A stretch of DNA of 64,000 nt, taken from assembly GCF_001641635.1 (NCBI RefSeq), contig NZ_LUUB01000022.1:151938-215937 (forward strand), written 5' to 3'. The notes beneath the pieces were generated by a model. It saw only the letters and a list, made by a program, of their open reading frames with translations, was not told where the DNA came from and ran no database searches. The position numbers and the translations under genes are program-made. This DNA is from Bradyrhizobium centrolobii. GTDB taxonomy: Bacteria > Pseudomonadota > Alphaproteobacteria > Rhizobiales > Xanthobacteraceae. This document shows, one piece after another, positions 44,192 through 51,657 of the stretch (within the stretch, counting starts at the first letter, position 1; every line of letters starts with the position of its first letter).

Positions 44192-45168
44192 CCGGCCGGC
44201 GGCTTCGCGTCTTTCCGGCGATTTCGCGCAATCGCGATCCCAAAAGTTATGTCGGTGAATTGATGCGGGTGGCGCAGTTCGCCGACCGCAACGGCTTCGA
44301 GGGCATCCTGCTGTTCGAAGGCAATGACGTGTTCGTCGAGCCCTGGGCGATGGCCCAGCACGTCATCGCAGAGACGACCCGAAGCTCGCCCCTGATCGCC
44401 GTCAATCCTATCTACATGCATCCGTTCACGGCGGCCAAATTCGTCTCGTCGTTCGCGCAGCTCCATGGCCGCAAAATCTATCTCAACATGATCACGGGGA
44501 CTGCAGTCAGCGATTTGCAGGGGCTGGGCGACGACCAGTCACACGGCGATCGCTACGTCAGGCTCGGCGAATTCGTCGCGCTGATGCGCCAGCTCCTGGC
44601 AAGCCCGCGCCCGGTCAATTTCGACGGCCGGTTCTATCGCGCGAGCCATTTGCAGCTCCGTCCGCGCCTGCCGACGGACCTGATGCCGGAATTTTTGATC
44701 GCAGGCCAGTCCGAGGCGGCGCTGCGCGTGGCGAAGGAGACCGGCTGCATCAAGATGCAGATGCTGCCGCCCGATCTCGACCGCGGCCTCAACGCGCCCG
44801 GAATGAATTTCGGCATCTTCGCGCGCGAGAGCCGCGAGGCGGCGCGCCAGGCGGCGAAGACACGTTTCCGCGACAATCCCGACGATCGCGAGCTGCTCTC
44901 GCTCACCATGGAGAACACCGACTCCGTTTGGAAGCGGCACCTCTATGACGGCCGGAGCGGCGAGCTCCAGGAGAACGGCTACTGGCTGTTGCCGTTCCTG
45001 ACCTTCCAGGCCGACTGTCCCTATCTCGTCGGCAGCTACGCCGAGATCGGCGCGAAGCTCAAGGAATTCGCGAGCAAAGGCCTGACCACGATCATGCTCG
45101 ACATGGTCGCCGACGAAACCGAGATGCAGCACGTCTGCAAGGCGCTCGCGGTAAGCGGAATGTTTTAG
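44188..45168 (+). CDS. Luciferase-like (SsuD-type) flavin-dependent monooxygenase
   Basis: Bacterial-luciferase-fold enzyme of 326 residues. It has VAQFADRNGFEGILLFEGND near the N-terminus, LIAVNPIYMHPFTAAKFVSS, the phosphate/FMN loop LNMITGTAVSDLQGLGDDQS with HGDRYVRLGEF, and PEFLIAGQSEAALRVAKETG. It is closest in layout to alkanesulfonate/FMNH2-dependent monooxygenases. Start GTG 44188 is coupled to the PPTase stop, so it probably belongs to the NRPS operon and may hydroxylate or cleave the product. A sulfonate-related role with the convergent ABC transporter is the alternative. Confidence 0.88.
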   Translation: MTGRRLRVFPAISRNRDPKSYVGELMRVAQFADRNGFEGILLFEGNDVFVEPWAMAQHVIAETTRSSPLIAVNPIYMHPFTAAKFVSSFAQLHGRKIYLNMITGTAVSDLQGLGDDQSHGDRYVRLGEFVALMRQLLASPRPVNFDGRFYRASHLQLRPRLPTDLMPEFLIAGQSEAALRVAKETGCIKMQMLPPDLDRGLNAPGMNFGIFARESREAARQAAKTRFRDNPDDRELLSLTMENTDSVWKRHLYDGRSGELQENGYWLLPFLTFQADCPYLVGSYAEIGAKLKEFASKGLTTIMLDMVADETEMQHVCKALAVSGMF

Positions 45169-45207
45169 GCGCGAGAGACGAACGCACCTCTAGTTGGACT
45201 CGTTGAA

Positions 45208-45272
45208 GCTCCCCTCACCCGGGATTTGCTCCGCAAATTCCGGCCTCTCCCCGCACGCGGGGAGAGGCGAAG
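45208..45272. repeat. CCCCTCACCCGG...CCTCTCCCCGC hairpin repeat, possible bidirectional terminator
   Basis: This 65-bp unit contains ATTTGC/GCAAAT and CCTCTCCCCGC/GCGGGGAGAGG stems. It is almost identical to 61777-61844. It lies between the convergent monooxygenase and ABC ATPase genes. Confidence 0.75.
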
Positions 45273-45320
45273 GCCGCTCTGTCTGCAAGGCGCTCGCCGC
45301 AAGCGAGGGTGTTCTGCGAA

Positions 45321-46154
45321 TCACATGCCGAGCGGGCTGAGCCGGGCCAGCGGCGCGCTGCCCTCCGGTCGCCGTAGCAGTTCCATGACATGGCGCTTCA
45401 GGCGCACGAACTCGGGCTCGGTCACGAGGTCGTGGCTTCGCGGCCGTCCGAACGGCAGAGCGATATCCTCGATCAAGCTCCCCGGTCTCGCGCTCATGAC
45501 GACGATACGGTCGGCGAGAAACAGCGCCTCGTCGATGTCGTGGGTGACGAAGACCGTGGTTGTCGGGATCTTGCTCCAGATGTCGAGCAGGACCTCCTGC
45601 ATCATGCTGCGCGTCTGCGCATCGAGCGCACTGAAGGGCTCGTCCATCAGCAGCACTCGCGGCTGGTTGATCAGGACCCGCGCGATCTCGACGCGCTGCT
45701 GCATTCCGCCCGACAATTGTGCGGGATAGAACGCCTCGAATCCGGATAACCCGACCAGCTTCAGGATGGCGTCAGCGGCGCGGTTGCGCTCCGCTTTGGC
45801 GAGGCCGCGCATCTTCGGGCCGAAGGCCACATTGTCCCGCACCCGCTTCCAGGGAAACAGCGTGTGCTGCTGGAACACCATGCCGCGGTCCGGGCTCGGA
45901 CCCCGGATCGGCTGTCCGTCAACGGTCAGCTCGCCGGCTGTAATCGGCAGATGCCCGGCCAGCGCGCCAAGCAGCGTGGACTTGCCGCAGCCGGAGGGAC
46001 CGAGGATGCAGATGAACTCGCCCGGCAGGATGGTGAAATCGAGCCCCCTCACCGCCTCGAACGCATCGGCGCCCGCGCCGAGCGAAATCGAGACACCCGC
46101 GATCTCGATGCGACCGACGCTGTTCGTGCCGATATCCGAGATCCGGATGTTCAT
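45321..46154 (-). CDS. NitT/TauT-type ABC transporter ATPase
   Basis: The 277-residue ATPase has Walker A GPSGCGKST, the Q-loop in MVFQQHTLFPW, signature LSGGMQQRVEIAR, Walker B LLMDEPFSALD and switch VTHDIDEAL. It resembles SsuB/TauB/NrtD, which energise import of sulfonates, nitrate, pyrimidine precursors and similar compounds. The start is taken at 46154, giving an ATGA overlap with the permease stop. It is the third gene of the binding protein-permease-ATPase operon. Confidence 0.93.
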   Translation of the reverse strand: MNIRISDIGTNSVGRIEIAGVSISLGAGADAFEAVRGLDFTILPGEFICILGPSGCGKSTLLGALAGHLPITAGELTVDGQPIRGPSPDRGMVFQQHTLFPWKRVRDNVAFGPKMRGLAKAERNRAADAILKLVGLSGFEAFYPAQLSGGMQQRVEIARVLINQPRVLLMDEPFSALDAQTRSMMQEVLLDIWSKIPTTTVFVTHDIDEALFLADRIVVMSARPGSLIEDIALPFGRPRSHDLVTEPEFVRLKRHVMELLRRPEGSAPLARLSPLGM

Positions 46155-46954
46155 CGCGCGACCTGCGGGCTGCGCCAAGGCATCAGGAGCCGCCCGGCCG
46201 TCGTCAACGGCCAGCTACTGCCCATGCCGAGCAAGCCGATGATCAGCATGCCGACGATGATGTCGGCATAGTTCTGGAGTGTATAAGCCTCCCAGGTGTA
46301 GTAGCCGATGCCGAACTGGCCGGAGATCATCTCCGCGGTAACCAGGCAGAACCACGAGGTACCCATGCCGATGGCAAGCCCGGTGACGATGCTCGGCGCG
46401 GCATCCGGCAACACCACCTCCCTGAGGATCGCGATGCCGCCCGCACCAAGGCTGCGTGCGGACGCGACCAGCCGGCGATCGACATTCGCAACACCATGAA
46501 CCGTATTCAGCACGATTGGAAACAATGCACCAATGAAGGTGATGTAGATCATCGACAGCTCGGATGACGGAAAGATCAGGATCGAGAGCGGTATCCACGC
46601 GACCGCCGGAATCGGCCTCAGCAATTCGAGAGGTGGCAACAGCAGGTCGCTCGCGGCGCGCGACCGGCCGATTGCGAAACCGAGAATCACGCCGATCACG
46701 ACCGCGGCCACGTAACCCGCGAATACCCGCCAGAGGCTGCTGCTGACATGCGCCGCCAGCTTCGGCGATCGAAATAGCGCAACGGCGGACTGAACGACCT
46801 CGACCGGCGGAGGCACGTTGCGAAAGGTGACGATCCCAAGATTGGCGTGCGTCGTCGAAGCGATCTGCCACAGCCCGACGCAGGCCAGGATCGAAAGGCC
46901 GCGGATCGCCCATCGAATGCCCGCGGGCCTTGGGACCCGAAGAGGTGTCGCCAT
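46151..46954 (-). CDS. NitT/TauT-type ABC transporter permease
   Basis: The 267-residue inner-membrane permease has six predicted helices and the EAA-like coupling segment ASARSLGAGGIAILREVVLP. Start ATG 46954 follows GGTGAGG and lies four bases after the binding-protein stop; the longer frame to 47017 overlaps that gene. It belongs to the SsuC/TauC class. Confidence 0.92.
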   Translation of the reverse strand: MATPLRVPRPAGIRWAIRGLSILACVGLWQIASTTHANLGIVTFRNVPPPVEVVQSAVALFRSPKLAAHVSSSLWRVFAGYVAAVVIGVILGFAIGRSRAASDLLLPPLELLRPIPAVAWIPLSILIFPSSELSMIYITFIGALFPIVLNTVHGVANVDRRLVASARSLGAGGIAILREVVLPDAAPSIVTGLAIGMGTSWFCLVTAEMISGQFGIGYYTWEAYTLQNYADIIVGMLIIGLLGMGSSWPLTTAGRLLMPWRSPQVAR

Positions 46955-46958
46955 CGCC

Positions 46959-48380
46959 TCACCGACTCGCGACGAGAGAGGCCCGCGCGGCGCCGAAGTC
47001 CAGGACTTCGCCGCCATGCTGCTTCGACCAGCGTTCGGCCGCGTCCTTGAGCAGGAACGCGCTCAACTCGCCCGCGGACGACCGGACGAACCAGGCCTGG
47101 CTCGCGAAAAGCTTGATGCCGCTCTCGCGATCCTGCGCATAGACGACGCGGATGGTCTTCCCTTCCTTCTCAAGTCCGGCGAGCGCGTTCAGCGCATTCT
47201 CGGGCGAGGCGTAGTGGCGCACATGTGCCTCGTCCTTGACCCAGATCTGCGCGACGCGGGTGAAATCAGAGATCTCGGCGCCGGTCGCCGCGTCCTTGGC
47301 CTTCAGCGGAAGCTGCGCATAGGTTTTCAGCTCGGCGTCATAGTCGCGGCCCGCCTGCGCGGTCGCAATGCGGATGAACTTGTCGGTGACGAACTGGTTG
47401 ATATCGAGATCGCTGTCCGCCCGCTTGAGCAGCTTCAGCGTCTTGATCGAGGTTGCGACCGCCTGGCGATACTCCGGCTTCCAGGTGACGTCGCGGGTCT
47501 GAAGTCCGAGCGGGCCGTGAAAGAGGTAGTCGACCTCGGCTTCGATGCCGGTCACCTTTGCGATCAGCTCGCTGTATTTCTCCGGCTCCTCGGCGATCAG
47601 GCGATCCGCCTCGAGCGCCGCGCGCAGGTAAGCGACGACGATCTCCGGATATCTCTCGGCATAATCGGCATCGACCAGCGCGCCGTGGAATGTCGGCGCG
47701 TTCGCCTGCGCTCCGTCGAAAATCTTGCGCGCGAAACCACGCCACGGAAAGAGTTCGGCGAACGGCACGAAGTCGGCATGCGCCTCGATCTTGCCAGCCT
47801 GCAAGGCCGGCCCGGCAACCTCCGGCGCTTGCGTGATGATATTGACGTCGGTCTCGGGATTCCAACCCTTGGCTTCGATGGCGCGGAGCAGCATGCCGTG
47901 CGAGGTCGAGGCAAAGGGAACGGAAATCGTCTTCCCCTTGAGGTCGTCGAGCGACTGGGCCGGCGAATCCGACGGCACTACGATTCCGTTACCGCTGCCC
48001 TTGGTACTTCCGGACAGCACGCTGATGAAGAGGCTGCGGCGTCCTGCCTTCTGGAACGCCACGCCATTGAGTGAACCCGGGAAGTCCGCCATCGCGCCGA
48101 AATCGAGCCTGCCCGCGACCATCTCGTTGGTGAGCGGTGCGCCACTCGTGAAATTCTTCCATTGGATGTCGTAGGTCACGTCCTTGTATCTGTCGTCATG
48201 GGGCAGGAATTTCTCCAGCAACTTGAGCTCGCGGATCAACGACCCGCCCGTCGCGCAATTGATGGTCGTATCCTGCGTCCCGACTGCGACCCGGATCGTC
48301 TCCGCCTGCGACGGTCCAAACATGGCGAAGGTCACCGCCGCAACCGCCACCCCCAGTCTGAAAGAGCTGAATTCGATCAT
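46959..48380 (-). CDS. NitT/TauT-type substrate-binding protein with a NosL-like C-terminal extension
   Basis: The 473-residue exported protein has a signal peptide at about 1-26 (FRLGVAVAAVTFAMFGPSQA). The binding-protein part runs to about 340 (RVAVGTQDTTINCATGGSLI, LDFGAMADFPGSLNGVAFQK, KGKTISVPFASTSHGMLL). A ~120-residue extension ends with SAFLLKDAAERWSKQHGGEV and LDFGAAR. This end resembles NosL-type domains (AFxxxxxAExxxxxHGGxVLxF), though no Cys or obvious copper ligand is seen. GAGGAC precedes ATG 48380. The ligand is unknown; a thiol, sulfonate or metal-linked compound is conceivable. Confidence 0.87.
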   Translation of the reverse strand: MIEFSSFRLGVAVAAVTFAMFGPSQAETIRVAVGTQDTTINCATGGSLIRELKLLEKFLPHDDRYKDVTYDIQWKNFTSGAPLTNEMVAGRLDFGAMADFPGSLNGVAFQKAGRRSLFISVLSGSTKGSGNGIVVPSDSPAQSLDDLKGKTISVPFASTSHGMLLRAIEAKGWNPETDVNIITQAPEVAGPALQAGKIEAHADFVPFAELFPWRGFARKIFDGAQANAPTFHGALVDADYAERYPEIVVAYLRAALEADRLIAEEPEKYSELIAKVTGIEAEVDYLFHGPLGLQTRDVTWKPEYRQAVATSIKTLKLLKRADSDLDINQFVTDKFIRIATAQAGRDYDAELKTYAQLPLKAKDAATGAEISDFTRVAQIWVKDEAHVRHYASPENALNALAGLEKEGKTIRVVYAQDRESGIKLFASQAWFVRSSAGELSAFLLKDAAERWSKQHGGEVLDFGAARASLVASR

Positions 48381-48699
48381 CGAATGTCCTCGGCTATCGC
48401 GGGCCGGACTCGCGCCGGCAACAACGCTGGCCGGCACTATCGAAGGCGTGACGCAGCGGTTGAAGCAATTACTTGCATCGCTCCCGCGCGACACTCATTT
48501 CGCATCTTCGTCGCAATTGGCGCGCGAGCCCGGCAAATGATTTTCTCGAGTCAAAGCGATCGGCAGATAAATCGTATCGATGTCGAACGCCGCGCATATG
48601 AAGCTTTGCTAAGTGATTTGGAACGATCGCAAAGAGATGGACATCGCCCCTATGCCGCTCTTACCTATTCGCGAAACCGCGAGGAGCAGGCGAATTGCG
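48381..48699. other. Divergent promoter region between the ABC operon and the Crp/Fnr gene
   Basis: This stretch of about 320 bp holds no supported gene. I looked for a TTGAT-N4-ATCAA site and did not find a convincing one. The second half (48540-48620) is more AT-rich and probably contains the promoters. Confidence 0.45.
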
Positions 48700-49530
48700 A
48701 TGACCATACTCAAGGATGCTGCCGCGACCTCGTTCGCAGACCAGCGTCACGTAGGCGTTCAGTTCGACTGGCCTGATCGCGAAGAGGCACGGCCGGCCCA
48801 TAGCCCGCGCACAAAGACCGGACATTCCGCGCTGTTCATGAGCGAAACGATCGACGGGGTGAATGCCGGGGCGCATTTCCTCGATCGCCTGTCGGCGCCG
48901 GAGCAGGCACGCGTGCATGCGGCCGGCCGTACGATCACGGTGCCGCAAGGCGAGATGGTCTTCAGCCAGGGCGAAGGCCACGACGGCATTTTCATCATCC
49001 GGCGCGGACAGGTGCGCGTCTACTATACCGCGCCGTCGGGGCGTGAGATCACGCTCGCCTATTGGACGCCGGGGCATTTCATTGGAGGTCCCGAAATCTC
49101 GGGCGGTGGCATTCACATGTGGTCGGGTATCGCCATCGAGGCCTGTGACATCACGGCGCTGTCCGGCCCGGCACTCGAGAAGCTGCTGACCGGCATGCCA
49201 AAGTTCGCCCTGGCGCTGATCGACGGCCTCATCGCCAAGGGCAAATGCTATTCCTCGATGGCGCAGATGCTCGGCACGCGGTCGGTGATCGAACGGCTGG
49301 CGCAGTTCCTGCTCACCCTGTCGGAGCTTCACGGCGTCGCCGACGGCGACACCATCATCATCAACCACAAGATCACCCACGACCAGATCGCGGCCATGGT
49401 CGGCTCGACCCGTCAATGGGTGACCATGATGTTGAAGCGCTTCCAGAACCGCCGCATCATCGCCATCGACGGCAGCAGCATCCGGATCAAGCGGATCGAC
49501 CTGTTGGAGAAGATCCTGTTCAAGGACTAG
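48700..49530 (+). CDS. Crp/Fnr-family transcriptional regulator
   Basis: The regulator has a cyclic-nucleotide-binding-type beta-barrel (about 60-180 from this start: TVPQGEMVFSQGEGHDGIFI, IRRGQVRVYY, REITLAYWTPGHFIGGPEI) and a C-terminal helix-turn-helix (HDQIAAMVGSTRQWVTMMLK). It has no Fnr-type Cys cluster, so it is probably not an Fe-S oxygen sensor. The start is uncertain: ATG 48700 follows GAGGAG at longish spacing, and ATG 48838 (MSETIDG) would give a more standard length. Given its divergent position it may control the ABC transporter operon. Confidence 0.87.
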   Translation: MTILKDAAATSFADQRHVGVQFDWPDREEARPAHSPRTKTGHSALFMSETIDGVNAGAHFLDRLSAPEQARVHAAGRTITVPQGEMVFSQGEGHDGIFIIRRGQVRVYYTAPSGREITLAYWTPGHFIGGPEISGGGIHMWSGIAIEACDITALSGPALEKLLTGMPKFALALIDGLIAKGKCYSSMAQMLGTRSVIERLAQFLLTLSELHGVADGDTIIINHKITHDQIAAMVGSTRQWVTMMLKRFQNRRIIAIDGSSIRIKRIDLLEKILFKD

Positions 49531-49551
49531 GGCACCAAGTCCTGGCAGGGA

Positions 49552-50577
49552 TCACCGCGCTTCCTCGAAGCCCGCCAGCACCGAGGTCAGGTTGGCGCCG
49601 AGGATGTCGGAGAGATAGCCGCCCTCCTGCACGAACACGGTCGGCAGGCCCATCCGCGCAATCGCCTGGCCGATGCGGCGGAAGCCCGGCGTGGTGACGG
49701 CGAGGCCGCGGAGCGGATCGTGCTCGGAGGCGTCGAGGCCGAGCGCGATGACGAGTGCGCCGGGCGCGAAGGACTCGATCGCCTTGCGCGCGACATCCAT
49801 CGCCTGGATGTATCCGTCGTCGCCGGTGCCGATGGCTAAGGGGATGTTGAGATTGGTGCCGTGGCCCGCCCCTTCGCCGCGCTCATGCGCGTAGCCCCAC
49901 ACGAAGGGATAATAGGCCGTCGGGTCGGCATGGATCGACACCGTGTAGACATCGGGTCGCGCGTAAAAGATGCCTTGCGTGCCGTTGCCGTGATGGACGT
50001 CGACATCGAGAATCACAACGCGCTCATGCTTGAGCCGCAGATGCGCCGCCGCGATCGCGCTGTTGTTGAGGAAGCAGAAGCCGCCCGCCATGTCGCGGTA
50101 GGCGTGATGGCCGGGCGGACGGCAGAGCGCATAGGTCGCATCCTCGCCGTCCATAACCATCTGCGCCGCCGTGACGGCGACGTCCGTCGCCGCGCAGGCC
50201 GCGGCCCAGGTGCCGGGGCCGATCGGCGCTGCGGTGTCGGCGGTGTGCCAGCCGAGCTTGCCGACGATGTGGGTCGGATAGGTCGCCGCATGCCGGACGG
50301 GATGGATGTTGCCGATCATCTCCGGTCCGGAGTCGCCGAGCGCCGTCCAGGCGTCCCAGGCTTCGCTGAGAAAGGACAGATATTCCGGGCTGTGAATGCG
50401 GGCACGCGGCCCCTGCCCGAACTTGGTCGGCTCGACCAGTTGATGATTGCCGTCTTTCAATCCCTTGAGCAGGCGGTCGGCACGCTCGGGCTGCTCGGTG
50501 GTGCGCTTGACGACACCGCGAACCAGGAAGAATTGCGGATCATGGCTGCGATGCAGCTCGGTGTAGACGGCTTTCAC
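49552..50577 (-). CDS. Histone-deacetylase-family (acetylpolyamine amidohydrolase-like) enzyme
   Basis: Class II HDAC-fold zinc amidohydrolase of 341 residues. The active-site landmarks are RPPGHHAYRDMAGGFCFLNN (His pair), VVILDVDVHHGNGTQ (zinc Asp/His) and ALGLDASEHDPLRG (second zinc Asp). The N-terminus (RGVVKRTTEQPERADRLLKG) is like bacterial acetylpolyamine amidohydrolases, which release polyamines from their N-acetyl forms. This agrees with an amine-oxidation cluster further downstream. The start is GTG 50577 with GGAG upstream. It stands alone. Confidence 0.9.
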   Translation of the reverse strand: MKAVYTELHRSHDPQFFLVRGVVKRTTEQPERADRLLKGLKDGNHQLVEPTKFGQGPRARIHSPEYLSFLSEAWDAWTALGDSGPEMIGNIHPVRHAATYPTHIVGKLGWHTADTAAPIGPGTWAAACAATDVAVTAAQMVMDGEDATYALCRPPGHHAYRDMAGGFCFLNNSAIAAAHLRLKHERVVILDVDVHHGNGTQGIFYARPDVYTVSIHADPTAYYPFVWGYAHERGEGAGHGTNLNIPLAIGTGDDGYIQAMDVARKAIESFAPGALVIALGLDASEHDPLRGLAVTTPGFRRIGQAIARMGLPTVFVQEGGYLSDILGANLTSVLAGFEEAR

Positions 50578-50715
50578 TCAAACACTCCGTGGTCGCATGC
50601 TGTCTGATGGTGCCGCAGATGTCTTGGTCCCTGCGGCGTCAAGATGCAAGCAAGAAGAATGCCGCCCATGCCGCGCCGCCCTGCGCCCGGAGCAGACCGC
50701 CTTGTTACACGGAGC

Positions 50716-51657
50716 TCAGCAGCGTCCACGCTGCAGGCAATGTTCGCGGCCCTGCTGGTCGGTTCGGAAGGACTCGATGAAGCCGCCCTGGCGCTGCGTG
50801 ACGAAGACGGTCTTGCCGTCAATGCCGCCGAAGGCGAGATTGGTCGGCTCCTTGCCTTTCAGCACGATCTCCCGCTCGACCGCGCCATTGGGCTTCATCA
50901 GCGCGATCGTGCCCTTGAGAATGCGCGCGACATAGAGGCGGCCGGCAACATCGGTGCGCAAGCCGTCGATGGTGTCGGGCTGGAATGCTTTCACGAGCTT
51001 CGCATCGGTGAGCTCGCTCCCGCGAATGGTGTAGGACCAGACCTGGCCGCTGCTGGATTCGCCGACGTAGAGCGTCTTGCCGTCCGGGCTGAGATCGATG
51101 CCGTTGGTGGTACCCATCGCGCGTGGCGCCGCCATGATCTGCCCCTGCACCGAGCCATCCGCTCCCTTCGCAATTCGCCAGATGTGGCCTTCCCTTCCCT
51201 TCCAGTTCGGATCGCTCGCATAGACCGTGCCGTCGCGGGCAATCGTGATGTCGTTGGGCTGGCTCATCTCGTCGGAGTGAAACCAGACGATGGGCTCGCT
51301 CCGGCCCCTCGCAATCGCGAAGATGTTGTGCTTCTTGTAATCGGCGATGAACATCGTGCCGTTGCGATCGAAGCGGATGGCGTTGCCGACGCTGCCCTCC
51401 GGCAGCGCTGTGAATTGCTCCGAAGCCGCGTCGCCCGCGGGCAGCCTGCCGATGGTGCCGGGCTTATTGAAATTGACGACGAAGAGATTGCCGTCGAGAT
51501 CGGCGGCGGGCCCCTCGATGCCGAAGGTGTATTCGCCACCGGGCGTCACCTGCACGCTTTCGAACAGCTTCGTTTGAGCCGAGACCGGTGTCGTCGCGAT
51601 GACGAGAAAAATGCTACTGCACAGGCACCAGAAATTCCTGCCGGATGTAATAGCCAT
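50716..51657 (-). CDS. SMP-30/gluconolactonase-like beta-propeller protein, exported
   Basis: The protein of ~313 residues has a signal peptide (FWCLCSSIFLVIATTPVSAQ) followed by a six-bladed propeller: EGPAADLDGNLFVVNFNKPG, MFIADYKKHNIFAIA, QPNDITIARDGTVYASDPNW, TNGIDLSPDGKTLYVGESSS. The acidic and Asn positions of the metal site (E at the first blade, N in NDI, D in DLS) are present, so it may be a lactonase. It overlaps the end of the upstream PQQ dehydrogenase gene by 44 bases (65 if ATG 51678 is used). It could hydrolyse the lactone that such a dehydrogenase makes. Confidence 0.85.
   Translation of the reverse strand: MAITSGRNFWCLCSSIFLVIATTPVSAQTKLFESVQVTPGGEYTFGIEGPAADLDGNLFVVNFNKPGTIGRLPAGDAASEQFTALPEGSVGNAIRFDRNGTMFIADYKKHNIFAIARGRSEPIVWFHSDEMSQPNDITIARDGTVYASDPNWKGREGHIWRIAKGADGSVQGQIMAAPRAMGTTNGIDLSPDGKTLYVGESSSGQVWSYTIRGSELTDAKLVKAFQPDTIDGLRTDVAGRLYVARILKGTIALMKPNGAVEREIVLKGKEPTNLAFGGIDGKTVFVTQRQGGFIESFRTDQQGREHCLQRGRC

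Noticed and set aside
48381..48699. A Crp/Fnr-type TTGAT-N4-ATCAA site for autoregulation
   Set aside because: Only loose half-sites (TGATTTTCTCGAGTCA) were found, not enough to call.
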